A program made the translations under genes and the position numbers. A stretch of 64,000 bases of DNA from Brevundimonas sp. SH203. Its GTDB lineage: Bacteria; Pseudomonadota; Alphaproteobacteria; Caulobacterales; Caulobacteraceae. A model generated the notes under the pieces. That model saw only the letters and a list, made by a program, of their open reading frames with translations. It ran no database searches and was not told the DNA's origin. The DNA lies in NCBI RefSeq assembly GCF_002157625.1, contig NZ_BDMM01000004.1:186001-250000 (forward strand), given 5' to 3'. Of the stretch, positions 26,246 through 35,535 are shown piece by piece (the stretch's first letter is position 1; each line of letters opens with the position of its first letter).

Positions 26246-27451
26246 TCAGCCCCGCTCGCCCGGCTCCTGGGCGTAGCGGTGATGCGCCGGCGCGCGGGGC
26301 GCCGGGGCGTCCGGCGGCGGCAGATCGCCGTAATAGCCCGACGGCGGGGGCGGCGGAGGCGGCGGGGCCGGGGGCGGAGGCGCCGTGTTCACCTCGGGCG
26401 GCGCGACATAGACCTGGGCCGGAGCCACATTGACCGGCGCCGACTGCACATAGACCGGCGACTGATCGACATAGACCGGACCGCCGACCTCAACCTGGGC
26501 GGGCGCGACATTGACCTGGGCCGGGGCGACCTGAACCCGTTGCGGGCCGATGTTGACCGGCGCGGACTGGGCGTAGATCGGGGCCTGATCGACATAGACG
26601 GGCGGTCCGACGTCGACCTGGGCCGGGGCCATATTGACTTGGGCCGGGGCCACCTGCACGCGCTGGGGCCCGATGTTGACCGGCGGCGCCTGCACATAGA
26701 TCGGCGGCTGTTCGATATAGGTGGGCGGACCCATCTCGACCTGGGCCGGAGCGATGTTCACCTGGGACGGGGCGACATAGATGCGCTGGGGCGCGACCTG
26801 GACCGGCGGCGCCTGCACATAGACCGGCGGCTGTTCGACGTAACGCTGCTCATAGCGTTGCTCATAGCGTTGCTCGTAGCGCTGTTCATAACGCACGGGC
26901 GGACGGGCGGGCTGACGGACGGGCGGGCGGCAGTTGCAGTCCGCCGGACGGCCCGGATAGGGACGCCAGCCGATATAGTCGCGGCCGAAGCCATAGACCG
27001 GATAGCCGACCGGAGCGCTGACGGGCGGACGACCGACCAGAACCGGGGCCGACGTCACGTAACCGCCGCCATAACCGCCGCCGACATAGCCGTCCGAATA
27101 GCCGCCGCCGCCCACATAGGTCGTGCCGCCGCCGACATAGCCGCGCTGGAAGCTGGACGAACTGGAATAAGACCGGGCGTTGATGGCCGAATAGCCGGTC
27201 GCGCCGGCATAGGCCCCCGCATTGGCGTAGGCGTTGGAATAGGCGTTGGCCCCGCCGTTCACGTTCACATTGACGTTGTTGTTGGCGTTGTAGGCGCCGC
27301 CGCCGTAATGGCCGCCGCCGCCGCATCCTCCGCAGCCGCCGGGCATGCCGCCATGGCCGCCGCCATAACCGCCGGGGCCTCCGGCCAGGGCGGGCGCTGC
27401 GGAGAGCAGCAGAGCCGCCGACGCGGCGGTGATCATCGACTGTATCGTCAC
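26246..27451 (-). CDS. Secreted glycine-rich protein with 41-residue tandem repeats
   Basis: This 401-residue protein has a signal peptide (about 1-23, cleaved after PALA), then a Gly/Asn/Tyr-rich region. Next come five RYEQ-like tetrads (last RYVEQ), and then 41-residue repeats: three full copies and part of a fourth (codons 26830-26390). Each repeat has the pattern P-[IV]-Y-V-Q, P-V-N-I, Q-V-Q-V-A-P, Q-V-N and V-Y-V-D-Q. It ends in a polyproline stretch and a charged tail. The start is GTG 27451, with AGAGGAG about 8 bases before it. A CtrA box lies 53 bases upstream. I do not recognise a family; the composition suggests a surface or matrix protein. Confidence 0.78.
   Translation of the reverse strand: MTIQSMITAASAALLLSAAPALAGGPGGYGGGHGGMPGGCGGCGGGGHYGGGAYNANNNVNVNVNGGANAYSNAYANAGAYAGATGYSAINARSYSSSSSFQRGYVGGGTTYVGGGGYSDGYVGGGYGGGYVTSAPVLVGRPPVSAPVGYPVYGFGRDYIGWRPYPGRPADCNCRPPVRQPARPPVRYEQRYEQRYEQRYEQRYVEQPPVYVQAPPVQVAPQRIYVAPSQVNIAPAQVEMGPPTYIEQPPIYVQAPPVNIGPQRVQVAPAQVNMAPAQVDVGPPVYVDQAPIYAQSAPVNIGPQRVQVAPAQVNVAPAQVEVGGPVYVDQSPVYVQSAPVNVAPAQVYVAPPEVNTAPPPPAPPPPPPPPSGYYGDLPPPDAPAPRAPAHHRYAQEPGERG
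26390..26830 (-). repeat. 123-bp in-frame tandem repeats, 3.6 copies
   Basis: Full units run 26830-26708, 26707-26585 and 26584-26462, with a partial unit from 26461 to about 26390. Each full unit encodes 41 residues with identical spacing of the PxYxxQ and QVxVAPAQVN blocks. The units have diverged at several positions, so this is not a recent duplication. Confidence 0.85.
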
Positions 27452-27503
27452 GGGACAGACTCCTCTGAGTTGTCCCGACACTGGCAAGTCCGGCGCCTAT
27501 TTC

Positions 27504-27519
27504 TTAAGCGAAGGTTAAC
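27504..27519. promoter_or_regulatory. CtrA-binding site upstream of the repeat-protein gene
   Basis: TTAA (27504-27507), seven bases, and TTAAC (27515-27519) match the Caulobacterales CtrA box exactly. It lies 53 bases before the GTG start at 27451 and just past the stop of the upstream gene, where a promoter is expected. Confidence 0.7.
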
Positions 27520-27547
27520 GCCCGCCGCGCGAGGGGCCGCCGCGGCG

Positions 27548-27808
27548 TCAGAAATCCACGGCGATGCCCTTCTTCTCCCAATCGCCGAACCGGGTCGGCT
27601 CCGGCCCCCTGGGTCCGCCATGTTCGGGATCGGCCTTCGCCTCCTCCAACTGCTTCGCGCGGCGATCCGCCGCCTCCTGAAGCGCGCGACGGGCGGCTTC
27701 GCTCAGGGGCCTTTCGGGCGTGGCGTGCGGCACGTCGGCGTTGAAAACCGGGCCTGTCGGCGCCGTTTGGTCGTCGCCGTCGGGCGCGGGGGTGGGATGT
27801 TCGGTCAC
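27548..27808 (-). CDS. DUF1674 protein, succinate dehydrogenase assembly factor 4-like
   Basis: This 86-residue protein ends in [27 protein letters not shown] sequence, the conserved block of DUF1674/SDHAF4 ([14 protein letters not shown] is visible). In mitochondria SDHAF4 binds the flavinated SdhA subunit; the bacterial relatives are thought to do the same. The N-terminal half is low-complexity and charged. No sdh gene lies in the window. Confidence 0.85.
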   Translation of the reverse strand: MTEHPTPAPDGDDQTAPTGPVFNADVPHATPERPLSEAARRALQEAADRRAKQLEEAKADPEHGGPRGPEPTRFGDWEKKGIAVDF

Positions 27809-27903
27809 AGGGCGGCTCCCTTGAGGCTTGGTGCGCCTTTCCTCAAATAGACGATCGAACCCGTGACGCCAGACGCTGCGGCCGGATCGGGCATGGAACC
27901 GCG

Positions 27904-28869
27904 ATGAACCATCTGAAGACCTTCATCCTGCTGGCCGTCATGACCGCCCTGTTCATGGGGCTGGGTTATCTGATCGGCGGCGCGACCGGCATGGCCATCG
28001 CCCTGCTGTTCGCAGGCGGGATGAATCTGTTCAGCTACTGGAACGCCGACAAGATCGTGCTGAAGATGTACCGGGCCCAGCCGGTCGACGAGCAGCATCC
28101 GAACGCCGTGGTCAGGAACTATGTCGCCGACGTGCGCCAGATGGCCCAGGACGCCGGCCTGCCACAGCCCCAGGTCGCCATCATCCCCAACGACCAGCCC
28201 AACGCCTTCGCCACCGGACGAAATCCGCAGAACGCCGCCGTCTGCGCCACCACCGGCCTGTTGGACATGCTGACGCGGGAAGAGGTGCGCGGGGTGATGG
28301 CGCACGAACTGGCCCATGTGAAGAACCGCGACACCCTGATCATGACGGTGACGGCGACCATCGCCGGGGCCATCGCCGCCCTGGCCAATTTCGCCCTGTT
28401 CTTCGGCGGCAACGACCGCGAGCGTCCGGGCGGCATTATCGGCACGATCGCCCTGATGCTGCTGGCGCCCATGGCGGCGGGCCTGGTGCAGATGGCCATC
28501 AGCCGGGGCCGCGAATACGAGGCCGACCGCGTCGGCGCCGAGATCGCCGGCGATCCCCAGGCCCTGGCCAGCGCCCTGCAGAAGATCGAGGCCTACGCCA
28601 AGCGCATCCACAATCCGACGGCCGAGCGCAATCCGGCCTCGGGCCAGCTGTTCATCATCAATCCGCTGGCGGGACGCGGGGCGGACAACCTGTTCTCGAC
28701 CCACCCGGCGACGGGCAACCGCGTGCGGGCGCTGATGGAGCTGGGCGCGCGGATGGGGATGCAGCCCCGGTCGCAGACGCCCGATCTGACCCAGCCGCGC
28801 CCCGCCGCCGGCTTCACGACCACGGGCGTTCCGACCACCCCGACCGAGCCGCGCGGCCCCTGGGGCTGA
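27904..28869 (+). CDS. htpX: HtpX-family membrane zinc protease
   Basis: This 321-residue inner-membrane protease has two N-terminal transmembrane helices (about 7-45), the zinc motif [10 protein letters not shown] (about 139-148), and two more hydrophobic segments. The third zinc ligand is in [15 protein letters not shown]. HtpX degrades damaged membrane proteins and works alongside FtsH. The C-terminal 35 residues are Pro/Thr-rich. It is divergent from the SDHAF4-like gene across 95 bases. Confidence 0.95.
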   Translation: MNHLKTFILLAVMTALFMGLGYLIGGATGMAIALLFAGGMNLFSYWNADKIVLKMYRAQPVDEQHPNAVVRNYVADVRQMAQDAGLPQPQVAIIPNDQPNAFATGRNPQNAAVCATTGLLDMLTREEVRGVMAHELAHVKNRDTLIMTVTATIAGAIAALANFALFFGGNDRERPGGIIGTIALMLLAPMAAGLVQMAISRGREYEADRVGAEIAGDPQALASALQKIEAYAKRIHNPTAERNPASGQLFIINPLAGRGADNLFSTHPATGNRVRALMELGARMGMQPRSQTPDLTQPRPAAGFTTTGVPTTPTEPRGPWG

Positions 28870-28959
28870 GGCTGATCGTCGCGGCCTGAGCGACCTTTGC
28901 GATTTGCACTCCCCGGGCGGATCGCCTCAGATGCGCCCCTGTTCAGTAAAGGGGAATCC

Positions 28960-30564
28960 ATGTCGCGCCTGCTCGCCTTCGTGTCCGCCGCCGCCCTGCT
29001 CGCCACGCCCGTCGCCGCCCAGTCTGTGGATCGCGTCGCCGTCAACGGCATCATCGACCAGGGGCTGAACCACAGCCAGGTGATGCAGACCGCCGCCTAT
29101 CTGACCGACCGGATCGGCGGGCGGATGACCAACTCGCCCCAGATGCGCGAGGCCGAACGCTGGGCGCAGCAGCAGTTCCGCGCCTGGGGCCTGTCCGACG
29201 TGCGCGCCGAGGGTTTCGAGTTCGGTCGGGGCTGGTCCATCGTCCGCTCCAGCGCCCGCATGACCGCGCCGCGCCCGCTGGACCTGCGGGCCATTCCGGT
29301 GGCCTGGACGCCCGGCACGAATGGAACGATCAGCGCGGGCGTGATCGTGGCGCCCCTGTCCAAGGTCGAGGATTTCGACAAATGGCGCGGCAAGCTGGCG
29401 GGCAAGATCGTCATGATCTCCCAGCCGGGCGCGGGGTCGGAGCCGACCGAGCCGGCCTTCCGCCGCTGGACCAGCGCCGAACTGGCCGAGCGCAACACCT
29501 ATAACCAGCCGCAGTATTCCCCCGCCGCCATCCGCAAGTCGCTGGAGACCGCAGATTTCGCCTCGAAGATGGACGCCTTCCTGGTCGAACAGGGCGCCTT
29601 GGCCTGGGTGCGGATTTCCCAGCGGGACGGCGGCCTGTTGCACGGCACGGGCTACACCTATCAGGTCGGCGCCACGCCGAAACTGGCGGGGATGGAGCTG
29701 GCGGCCGAGGATTATCGCCGTCTGGCGCGTCTGGCCCTGACCGACGCCCCGCCGACGCTGGAGCTGAACAGCGAGGTCCGGTTCCACGACGAGGACGTCA
29801 ACGCCTACAACATCCTGGCCGACATTCCCGGCACCGCGCGCGGGACCGAATATGTCATGGCCGGCGCCCATCTGGACAGTTGGGTCGCCTCCGACGGCGC
29901 GGTGGACAATGCGGCGGGCAGCGCCGTCGTCCTGGAGGCGGCGCGCATCCTGAAGGCGCTGAACGTGCGGCCCAAACGCACCATCCGCTTCGCCCTGTGG
30001 AACGGCGAGGAACAGGGCATCCTGGGCTCGCTGGCCTATGTGGACCGTCATCTGGCGACGCGCGCGCCGTCGAACGATCCGGCGCTGGCGGGCCTGTCGA
30101 ACAATCGCACCTGGCGCAGCCGCTGGCCCGTCGAACCGCGCGCCGGCTATCGCGATCTGGTCGCCTATTTCAATCTGGACAACGGCTCGGGCAAGATTCG
30201 CGGCATCAACGCCGAGGGCAATGTCGCCGCCGCCCCGATCTTCCAGGACTGGCTGGCGCCCTTCGCCAGCCTGGGCGCGACCAGCGTGTCGCTGCGCAAC
30301 TCGGGCGGCACCGACCATGTCTATATGCAGACCGTGGGCGTGCCGGGGTATCAGTTCATTCAGGACCCGCTCGACTATTCCAGCCGCCTGCACCACACCA
30401 GCATCGACAGCTACGACCACCTGAAGGCCGAGGATCTGCGTCAGGCCGCCGTCATCCTGGCCAGCTTCCTGTTGAACGCCGCCAACCGCGACGAGCCCCT
30501 GCCCCGGATGCCGTTGCCGACCCAACCGACGCCGAGCGATCCGTTCGAATATCCGGCGGATTGA
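28960..30564 (+). CDS. Secreted M28-family aminopeptidase
   Basis: This 534-residue protein has a signal peptide (about 1-21, ending TPVAAQ) and a PA-like insert around 110-260. In the M28 catalytic domain, ligands sit in MAGAHLDSWVASDGAVDNAAG, ALWNGEEQGILGS, FNLDNGSG and NSGGTDHVYM (each a separate stretch). It is about as long as plasma-glutamate-carboxypeptidase-like relatives. The ATG at 28960 is used because it directly precedes the signal peptide and follows AAAGGGGAA. It is distantly related to the M28 protein at 20197. Confidence 0.92.
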   Translation: MSRLLAFVSAAALLATPVAAQSVDRVAVNGIIDQGLNHSQVMQTAAYLTDRIGGRMTNSPQMREAERWAQQQFRAWGLSDVRAEGFEFGRGWSIVRSSARMTAPRPLDLRAIPVAWTPGTNGTISAGVIVAPLSKVEDFDKWRGKLAGKIVMISQPGAGSEPTEPAFRRWTSAELAERNTYNQPQYSPAAIRKSLETADFASKMDAFLVEQGALAWVRISQRDGGLLHGTGYTYQVGATPKLAGMELAAEDYRRLARLALTDAPPTLELNSEVRFHDEDVNAYNILADIPGTARGTEYVMAGAHLDSWVASDGAVDNAAGSAVVLEAARILKALNVRPKRTIRFALWNGEEQGILGSLAYVDRHLATRAPSNDPALAGLSNNRTWRSRWPVEPRAGYRDLVAYFNLDNGSGKIRGINAEGNVAAAPIFQDWLAPFASLGATSVSLRNSGGTDHVYMQTVGVPGYQFIQDPLDYSSRLHHTSIDSYDHLKAEDLRQAAVILASFLLNAANRDEPLPRMPLPTQPTPSDPFEYPAD

Positions 30565-30570
30565 AACCAC

Positions 30571-30697
30571 GTCATTCCGGGGCGCCCATCGGGCGAACCC
30601 GGAACCCAGGAGGATGGCGGCCATTCTCGACGCGGTTAAGAGCGAGCGGGCAGTCCTGGGTTCCGGGTTCCTCGCTTCGCTCGGCCCCGGAATGACG
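30571..30697. repeat. Imperfect inverted repeat element between convergent genes
   Basis: The left end reads GTCATTCCGGGGC and later GAACCCGGAACCCAGGA; the right end is the same sequence inverted (TCCTGGGTTCCGGGTTC, then GCCCCGGAATGAC). The whole gap between the M28 gene and the thiolase gene is this element. It could act as a terminator for both genes. It resembles the palindromic intergenic repeats of Alphaproteobacteria rather than an insertion sequence, as no transposase is encoded. Confidence 0.75.
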
Positions 30698-30699
30698 GT

Positions 30700-31881
<1,182 letters not shown>

Positions 31882-32041
31882 GGGATTTCACTCTCTGCGG
31901 AATAAGGATGCGTGGCCGTTTTGCCGCATCGCGAGGGCTTCGTCACCTGCGACGACGCAACCCGGCTGCGGATTCAGCCAATCGTCACCCTGTCGGCGCA
32001 TTGTGGCGGAACGATACGCGCGATCTGGGATTGGATTGGCC

Positions 32042-32755
32042 ATGCTGCGCACGATCAAACGTCTTGTCGCCCACGTCTGCACGCCGGACGAGCTGGATAT
32101 GATCGAGCATTATCCGACCCAGGCCGAAAAGCTGGCGGACCTGTGGGTCCATGTCGTCGGCCTGATGCTGGCGGCGGTCGGCGGCGTCATTCTGGCGGGG
32201 CTGGCGGGCGTTTACACGGGCATCGGCGGCGTGCTTTCGACGGCCATCTATGCGCTTTGTCTGGTGGGAATGCTGACGGCCTCGACTATCTATAATTGGA
32301 CCAATCCGTGCGCCGCGCGGCCGGTTCTGCGTCGCCTGGACGAGGCGGCCATCTTCCTGATGATCGCTGGCAGCTACACCCCCTTCACCACCCAGCGGTT
32401 CGAGGGGCTGTGGGCCGTGGGCTTCACCACCCTGATCTGGACCCTGGCCTTCATGGGCGCGGGCGTGAAGCTGTTCGCGCCGCGCATCTCGGATCGGTTC
32501 TGGAGCGGCGTCTATGTCGTCTTCGGCTGGCTGGCGGTGGCGGCGCTGAAGCCGATGGTCGAGACGGTGCATCCCGTCGCCCTGACCCTGCTGGTCATCG
32601 GCGGCCTGATCTACACCGCCGGAGTCTTCGTCTTCATCAGCCCCAAGGTCCGGTTCCGCCGCGCCATCTGGCATGGGTTCGTCGTCACCGGCGCCACCGT
32701 CCACTGGGCGGCGGTGCTGGTTGGGGTCGTTCTGGCCCCCGCCCTGACGCACTAG
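32042..32755 (+). CDS. Hemolysin III / PAQR-family membrane protein
   Basis: This 237-residue protein has seven hydrophobic helices and the PAQR/YqfA blocks EKLADLWVHVVGL, LDEAAIFLMIAGSYTPF and IWHGFVVTGATVHW. The conserved Asp and His residues form a metal site in eukaryotic relatives. Bacterial members are called hemolysin III by old homology; their function is unclear. I chose the ATG at 32042 because it gives the normal family length. The 160 bases before it hold no gene I can see. Confidence 0.9.
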   Translation: MLRTIKRLVAHVCTPDELDMIEHYPTQAEKLADLWVHVVGLMLAAVGGVILAGLAGVYTGIGGVLSTAIYALCLVGMLTASTIYNWTNPCAARPVLRRLDEAAIFLMIAGSYTPFTTQRFEGLWAVGFTTLIWTLAFMGAGVKLFAPRISDRFWSGVYVVFGWLAVAALKPMVETVHPVALTLLVIGGLIYTAGVFVFISPKVRFRRAIWHGFVVTGATVHWAAVLVGVVLAPALTH

Positions 32756-32821
32756 GACGACGTTCCGCTTCCGGCGCATTGTCGCCCCCTCTGGCGCTCG
32801 GGCGCGCAAGGGGGGATAGTG

Positions 32822-33478
32822 ATGCGTTGCAACATCGCGAGAACAAGCGTGGCTGACGAAAAATCCAAGGGCGGAAACAAGAACGCGGCCGAAACGGTCG
32901 TCATCAAGAAGTATGCGAACCGACGTCTCTACAACACGCGGACCAGCGCCTATGTGACGCTGGAGGACCTGGCGACCATGGTGCGCGAAGGGGTCGATTT
33001 CGTCGTCTATGACGCCAAGACCAACGACGACCTGACCCGCCAGATCCTGACCCAGATCATCTTCGAGGAAGAAAGCCGGGGCGAGGCCCTGCTGCCGGTC
33101 CAGTTCCTGCGCCAGCTGATCGGCTTCTACGGCGGCCAGATGCAGGGGGTGCTGCCCTCATATCTGGAGATGTCCCTGGCCAACTTCGGCCGCCAGCAGG
33201 AACAGTTCGCCAGCCAGATGAGCCGCGCCTTTGGGACCGGCGCGGGCGCCAGCCTGATGGAGGACGCGGCCCGGGCCAACATCGCCATGTTCGAACGCGC
33301 CATGCAGATGTTCCCCGGCTTCGGCTATGCCCGCGCCGAGCCGACCGAGGCCAGGGTCGACCCGGCCCACTCCTCCGAAACGGCCGAAAAGGCGCCCGAC
33401 GCCCTGGACGAAATGCGCCGCCAGATGGACGAGATGCGCCGCCAGATCGACAGCTTGGCCGGCGCCAGACCCAAATGA
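32822..33478 (+). CDS. phaR: Polyhydroxyalkanoate synthesis repressor PhaR
   Basis: This 218-residue protein has the PHB accumulation regulatory DNA-binding domain (VIKKYANRRLYNTRTSAYVT) followed by the PHB-binding region around QLIGFYGGQMQGVLPSYLE. A helical, Met/Gln-rich C-terminus has two DEMRRQ repeats. PhaR represses phasin genes and senses PHB granules. I chose the ATG at 32822 because AGGGGGG lies 6 bases upstream; a GTG at 32849 would fit family length as well. It overlaps the next gene by 4 bases. Confidence 0.93.
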   Translation: MRCNIARTSVADEKSKGGNKNAAETVVIKKYANRRLYNTRTSAYVTLEDLATMVREGVDFVVYDAKTNDDLTRQILTQIIFEEESRGEALLPVQFLRQLIGFYGGQMQGVLPSYLEMSLANFGRQQEQFASQMSRAFGTGAGASLMEDAARANIAMFERAMQMFPGFGYARAEPTEARVDPAHSSETAEKAPDALDEMRRQMDEMRRQIDSLAGARPK

Positions 33479-33831
33479 CCGACCGCATCGGCCCCGTCGG
33501 CGGGCCCGAGCGCATCGAGCGGCGCGAGGGCGAACGTCGCGAACGCGAGCGGCGCGCCCGCGCCGCCTCGCGCGAGCTGGTTCCCCTGGCCCCGCCCGAA
33601 CCGCAGACCAGGGCTCAGGATCGCCCGGCAAGAGCTGCCGTGCAGCCCGCCGCCGAGCCGGGCGCGGCCGCCTTCGTCGCCCAGCAGATGGGCCAGGGCG
33701 GCCAGAAGCGCGGCCTGCGCGGCGGCCCGCCCGTGCTGGACGCGGCCCGCTCCGCCTATCTGGGGACCGAATATTCGGGCGCGGCCGAGCGCCGCCCGAC
33801 CACGGGCAAGACGACCAAGACCGAGATCTGA
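33475..33831 (+). CDS. Hypothetical protein coupled to phaR
   Basis: This 118-residue protein has no recognisable domain. Residues of about 12-35 are almost all Arg and Glu (EGERRERERRARAA), predicted to be a helix. The middle is Pro/Ala/Gln-rich, and the C-terminal part, with RSAYLGTEYSG, looks most conserved. The ATGA overlap with phaR and strongly coding-type codon use support expression. No signal peptide or membrane segment is seen. A link to PHB is only inferred from position. Confidence 0.7.
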   Translation: MTDRIGPVGGPERIERREGERRERERRARAASRELVPLAPPEPQTRAQDRPARAAVQPAAEPGAAAFVAQQMGQGGQKRGLRGGPPVLDAARSAYLGTEYSGAAERRPTTGKTTKTEI

Positions 33832-33888
33832 TCCGGCGGCACGGGGCTTGCTGAAGAGGCGGGCAGTCGCCTCACGCCGGACCCGCCC

Positions 33889-33966
33889 ATGCCCGCCGCC
33901 TTCAGCCTCGCCGCCAAAGTCTTCGACGTCGCCGTCGTGGCCCTGATCTTCTCGGTGTTCTCTTAG
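33889..33966 (+). CDS. Possible 25-residue membrane peptide
   Basis: A short open frame from ATG 33889 encodes 25 residues, of which about 17 (VFDVAVVALIFSVFS region) are hydrophobic enough to span a membrane. Third codon positions are nearly all G or C, as in real genes here. There is no clear ribosome site, and nothing else supports it. Confidence 0.25.
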   Translation: MPAAFSLAAKVFDVAVVALIFSVFS

Positions 33967-33980
33967 GGCAGTTTTTTGGG

Positions 33981-34087
33981 CCTATCGCGCTTCGCGCTAC
34001 TTGAGGCCCGAACGTTTGTCCTACCGCGCGTCGCGCTGCTTGAGGCCTGAACGTTTGTCCTACCGCGCGTCGCGCTGCTTGAGGCCG
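33981..34087. repeat. 39-bp tandem repeat, 2.7 copies
   Basis: Units start at 33981, 34020 and 34059 and share the core CGCGC-[TG]-TCGCGCT followed by CTTGAGGCC. Units 1 and 2 differ at only four positions. Each unit contains a GCGCG/CGCGC palindrome. The array lies between the phaR cluster and the convergent membrane-protein gene. Confidence 0.85.
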
Positions 34088-34091
34088 GGCG

Positions 34092-34517
34092 TCACGCCCC
34101 GCCGAAGTCGAAGTCCTTGCGCGAGGCGACGATGGTGACGATGAAGCCCGCCAGCACGTCCAGCAGGATCATCGTCACGATCAGGAAGAAGGTCGAGGTC
34201 GCAAAGCCCGGCAGCAGCAGGAACTCGATCAGCACCCCGATGAACAGGATCATCGACAGGGCGTGATTGATGATGGCCACCCGCTGGCTGGACGTCGATT
34301 TCAGCAGTTCGAAGAACAGCAGGATCAGCCCCAGAAACAGGATCAGGTCGCCCGAGCCTATGGTCCATTGCGCGCCGGACGTCATGGTGACGGCGAACAG
34401 CGGATCGCGCAGCAGCACGTCGGCCTGGGCCACGCCCGCGTCGCCCGCACCGCCGAACAGGACCACAATATTGTAGAGAACCACCGGGATCAGCAGCAGC
34501 GGAATGGCGATCAGCAT
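34092..34517 (-). CDS. Four-helix membrane protein of unknown function
   Basis: This 141-residue protein has four hydrophobic helices (about 3-21, 55-75, 85-105 and 108-130) and a short cytoplasmic C-terminus, SRKDFDFGGA. I do not recognise the family. The ATG at 34517 is chosen because AGAGGA precedes it by 6 bases; a longer frame from 34559 would add an Arg-rich stretch ahead of the first helix. It stands alone between the tandem repeats and the HMG-CoA lyase gene. Confidence 0.75.
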   Translation of the reverse strand: MLIAIPLLLIPVVLYNIVVLFGGAGDAGVAQADVLLRDPLFAVTMTSGAQWTIGSGDLILFLGLILLFFELLKSTSSQRVAIINHALSMILFIGVLIEFLLLPGFATSTFFLIVTMILLDVLAGFIVTIVASRKDFDFGGA

Positions 34518-34620
34518 GGTCGGTCCTCTACGCGACCGGCCCCCCGGCCTTCGCGTCATTCATCATGAATAGCGCCGATTGCATCCGGCCGCCATGGGGC
34601 CACAGCCACGCTTGGGGTGG

Positions 34621-35535
34621 TCAGGACCGGGGAAAGCCGCCCGCACGGCTGAGCGCCGAGGGCGCCGGCCGGCCGATGGCCTGGCCGATCCACCGCGCTG
34701 TCTCGATCAGGGCGTCCAGGTCGTAGCCCGTCTGGAACCCGCCGCGCTCCAGCATATAGACCAGATCCTCGGTGGCGATATTGCCCGTGGCGCCGGGCGC
34801 GAACGGACAGCCGCCGATGCCGCCGACCGAGGCGTCCAGAACGTCGACCCCGGCCTCGACCGCCGCATGGGCGTTGGCCAGGCCGGTGTTGCGGGTGTCG
34901 TGGAAATGCAGGCGCAGGACCGCGCCAGGCGCCGCCGCCCTGGCCGCCTCGACCTTCTTCGTCACCGCCCAGGGATCGCCCGCGCCGATGGTGTCGGCCA
35001 GGCCGATCTCCCTGATCCCCATTTCGGCGATGGCGCCGACCATGTCCGCGACCTGACCCGCCGAGACTTCGCCGTCGAAGGGGCAGCCCCAGACGCAGGA
35101 GATGACGGCCGACAGCGACGGCGCGCCTTGGTTCGCTTCCGCATTGTGCCGCCGGGCCACGATGTCGCCCAGCATGACCAGCTGATCCTTCACCGCCAGA
35201 CCCTGGTTCTTCAGGCCGAAGCCGTCGGTGGCGGCGACCGAGACATTGACCTCGTCCACCCCGGTCGTCAGCGCCCGGTCGTAGCCCTTGCCGTTCAGGA
35301 CCAGACCGATCCGGCTGCGCCCCGCCTGAGGCGGCAGGGCGGCCATAACGTCCTCGGCGCCGGCCATCTGCGGCACATATTTGGGATGGACGAAGGAGAC
35401 GGCCTCGATCCGTTTCGCGCCTGCGTCCTCCAGCCGCCGCACCAGATCGGCGCGGACGGCGGGTTCCAGCACGGTTTTTTCGTTCTGCAGACCGTCGCGC
35501 GGCCCGACCTCGACGATCTGGATGAAGCGGCCCAT
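34621..35535 (-). CDS. mvaB: Hydroxymethylglutaryl-CoA lyase
   Basis: This 304-residue TIM-barrel enzyme splits HMG-CoA into acetoacetate and acetyl-CoA, the last step of leucine breakdown. Characteristic stretches are EVGPRDGLQNEK (with the catalytic Arg-Asp), FHDTRNTGLANA for metal binding, and the loop cysteine in GGIGGCPFAPGATGNIATED. The start overlaps the upstream glycosyltransferase stop by one base, an unusual pairing. No other leucine-pathway gene is in the window. Confidence 0.95.
   Translation of the reverse strand: MGRFIQIVEVGPRDGLQNEKTVLEPAVRADLVRRLEDAGAKRIEAVSFVHPKYVPQMAGAEDVMAALPPQAGRSRIGLVLNGKGYDRALTTGVDEVNVSVAATDGFGLKNQGLAVKDQLVMLGDIVARRHNAEANQGAPSLSAVISCVWGCPFDGEVSAGQVADMVGAIAEMGIREIGLADTIGAGDPWAVTKKVEAARAAAPGAVLRLHFHDTRNTGLANAHAAVEAGVDVLDASVGGIGGCPFAPGATGNIATEDLVYMLERGGFQTGYDLDALIETARWIGQAIGRPAPSALSRAGGFPRS

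Noticed and set aside
29318..29346. GGAAC followed by CGTG inside the M28 gene as a further EcfG promoter
   Set aside because: The spacer is 18 bases and the -10 is not CGTT; it lies mid-gene with no following start.
33981..34087. A CRISPR array
   Set aside because: The 39-bp units follow each other directly with no spacers, and no cas gene is present.
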